From Euryarchaeota archaeon UBA181 (GTDB lineage Archaea; Thermoplasmatota; Poseidoniia; Poseidoniales; Thalassarchaeaceae): DNA of 6,482 nt. The notes beneath the pieces were generated by a model. That model saw only the letters and a program-made list of their open reading frames with translations, did no database searches and was not told where the DNA came from. Shown here piece after piece: positions 6,463 through 6,482 of this stretch. Both the position numbers and the translations under genes were made by a program. Numbering within the stretch: the stretch's first letter is position 1; each line of letters begins with the position of its first letter. The stretch covers positions 1-6,482 of the forward strand of contig DALI01000003.1 in the NCBI GenBank assembly GCA_002496725.1, read 5' to 3'.

Positions 6463-6482
6463 GATATACGCGGGAATGGCCA
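6463..6482. other. Sequence upstream of tRNA-Thr, cut by window edge
   Basis: Only 20 bases remain upstream of the tRNA. They include a TATATC on the minus strand directly against the tRNA 5' end, too close to serve as its box A; the true promoter most likely lies outside the window. Confidence 0.4.

Noticed and set aside
1..6482. CRISPR array, insertion sequence, or nucleotide-level tandem repeat
   Set aside because: No regularly spaced identical repeats, terminal inverted repeats or transposase-like coding sequence were seen; the repeats present are diverged and only detectable in the protein.

Overview
The window is almost entirely one protein gene. A single reading frame on the minus strand starts with ATG at 6301 and stays open for 2,100 codons to the left edge, where it runs off without a stop. 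It encodes a giant secreted, multi-domain surface or extracellular protein. About 86 bases upstream, on the same strand, lies a complete tRNA-Thr(GGU) gene (6388-6462). The short forward-strand open frames are antisense shadows of the giant gene and are not listed as genes.

The organism is most likely an archaeon. The tRNA-Thr has a U discriminator base, typical of archaeal tRNA-Thr, and is followed at once by a T5 run. The giant gene has no convincing Shine-Dalgarno sequence but has a TATA-like box about 28 to 23 bases before its ATG, the spacing expected of a leaderless archaeal transcript. The protein style (Sec signal, acidic and lysine-poor, many N-X-S/T sequons, jelly-roll and Ig-like modules in series) recalls giant secreted proteins of marine Thermoplasmatota such as Marine Group II / Poseidoniales. 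That placement is inference, at roughly 60 percent.

Layout in transcription order (right to left): tRNA-Thr and its T-run; a short intergenic promoter region; Sec signal peptide (residues 1-24); sequon-rich N-terminal region with a Cys-flanked EF-hand-like loop (about 145-200); three candidate MAM-like jelly-roll domains (about 305-442, 448-621, 690-865); a stretch of beta-rich segments (about 865-1127); then long units of about 400-430 residues, each opening with an I/V-D-S-x-x-P-like linker (residues 1128, 1560, 1960), the third cut by the window edge. The 14 visible cysteines are unevenly spread: 12 lie before residue 820 and 2 after.

No enzymatic motif, transmembrane anchor or partner gene is visible. 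The protein is best read as an adhesive, structural or ligand-binding extracellular protein of unknown target. No multi-gene system (CRISPR, defence, mobile element) is seen.
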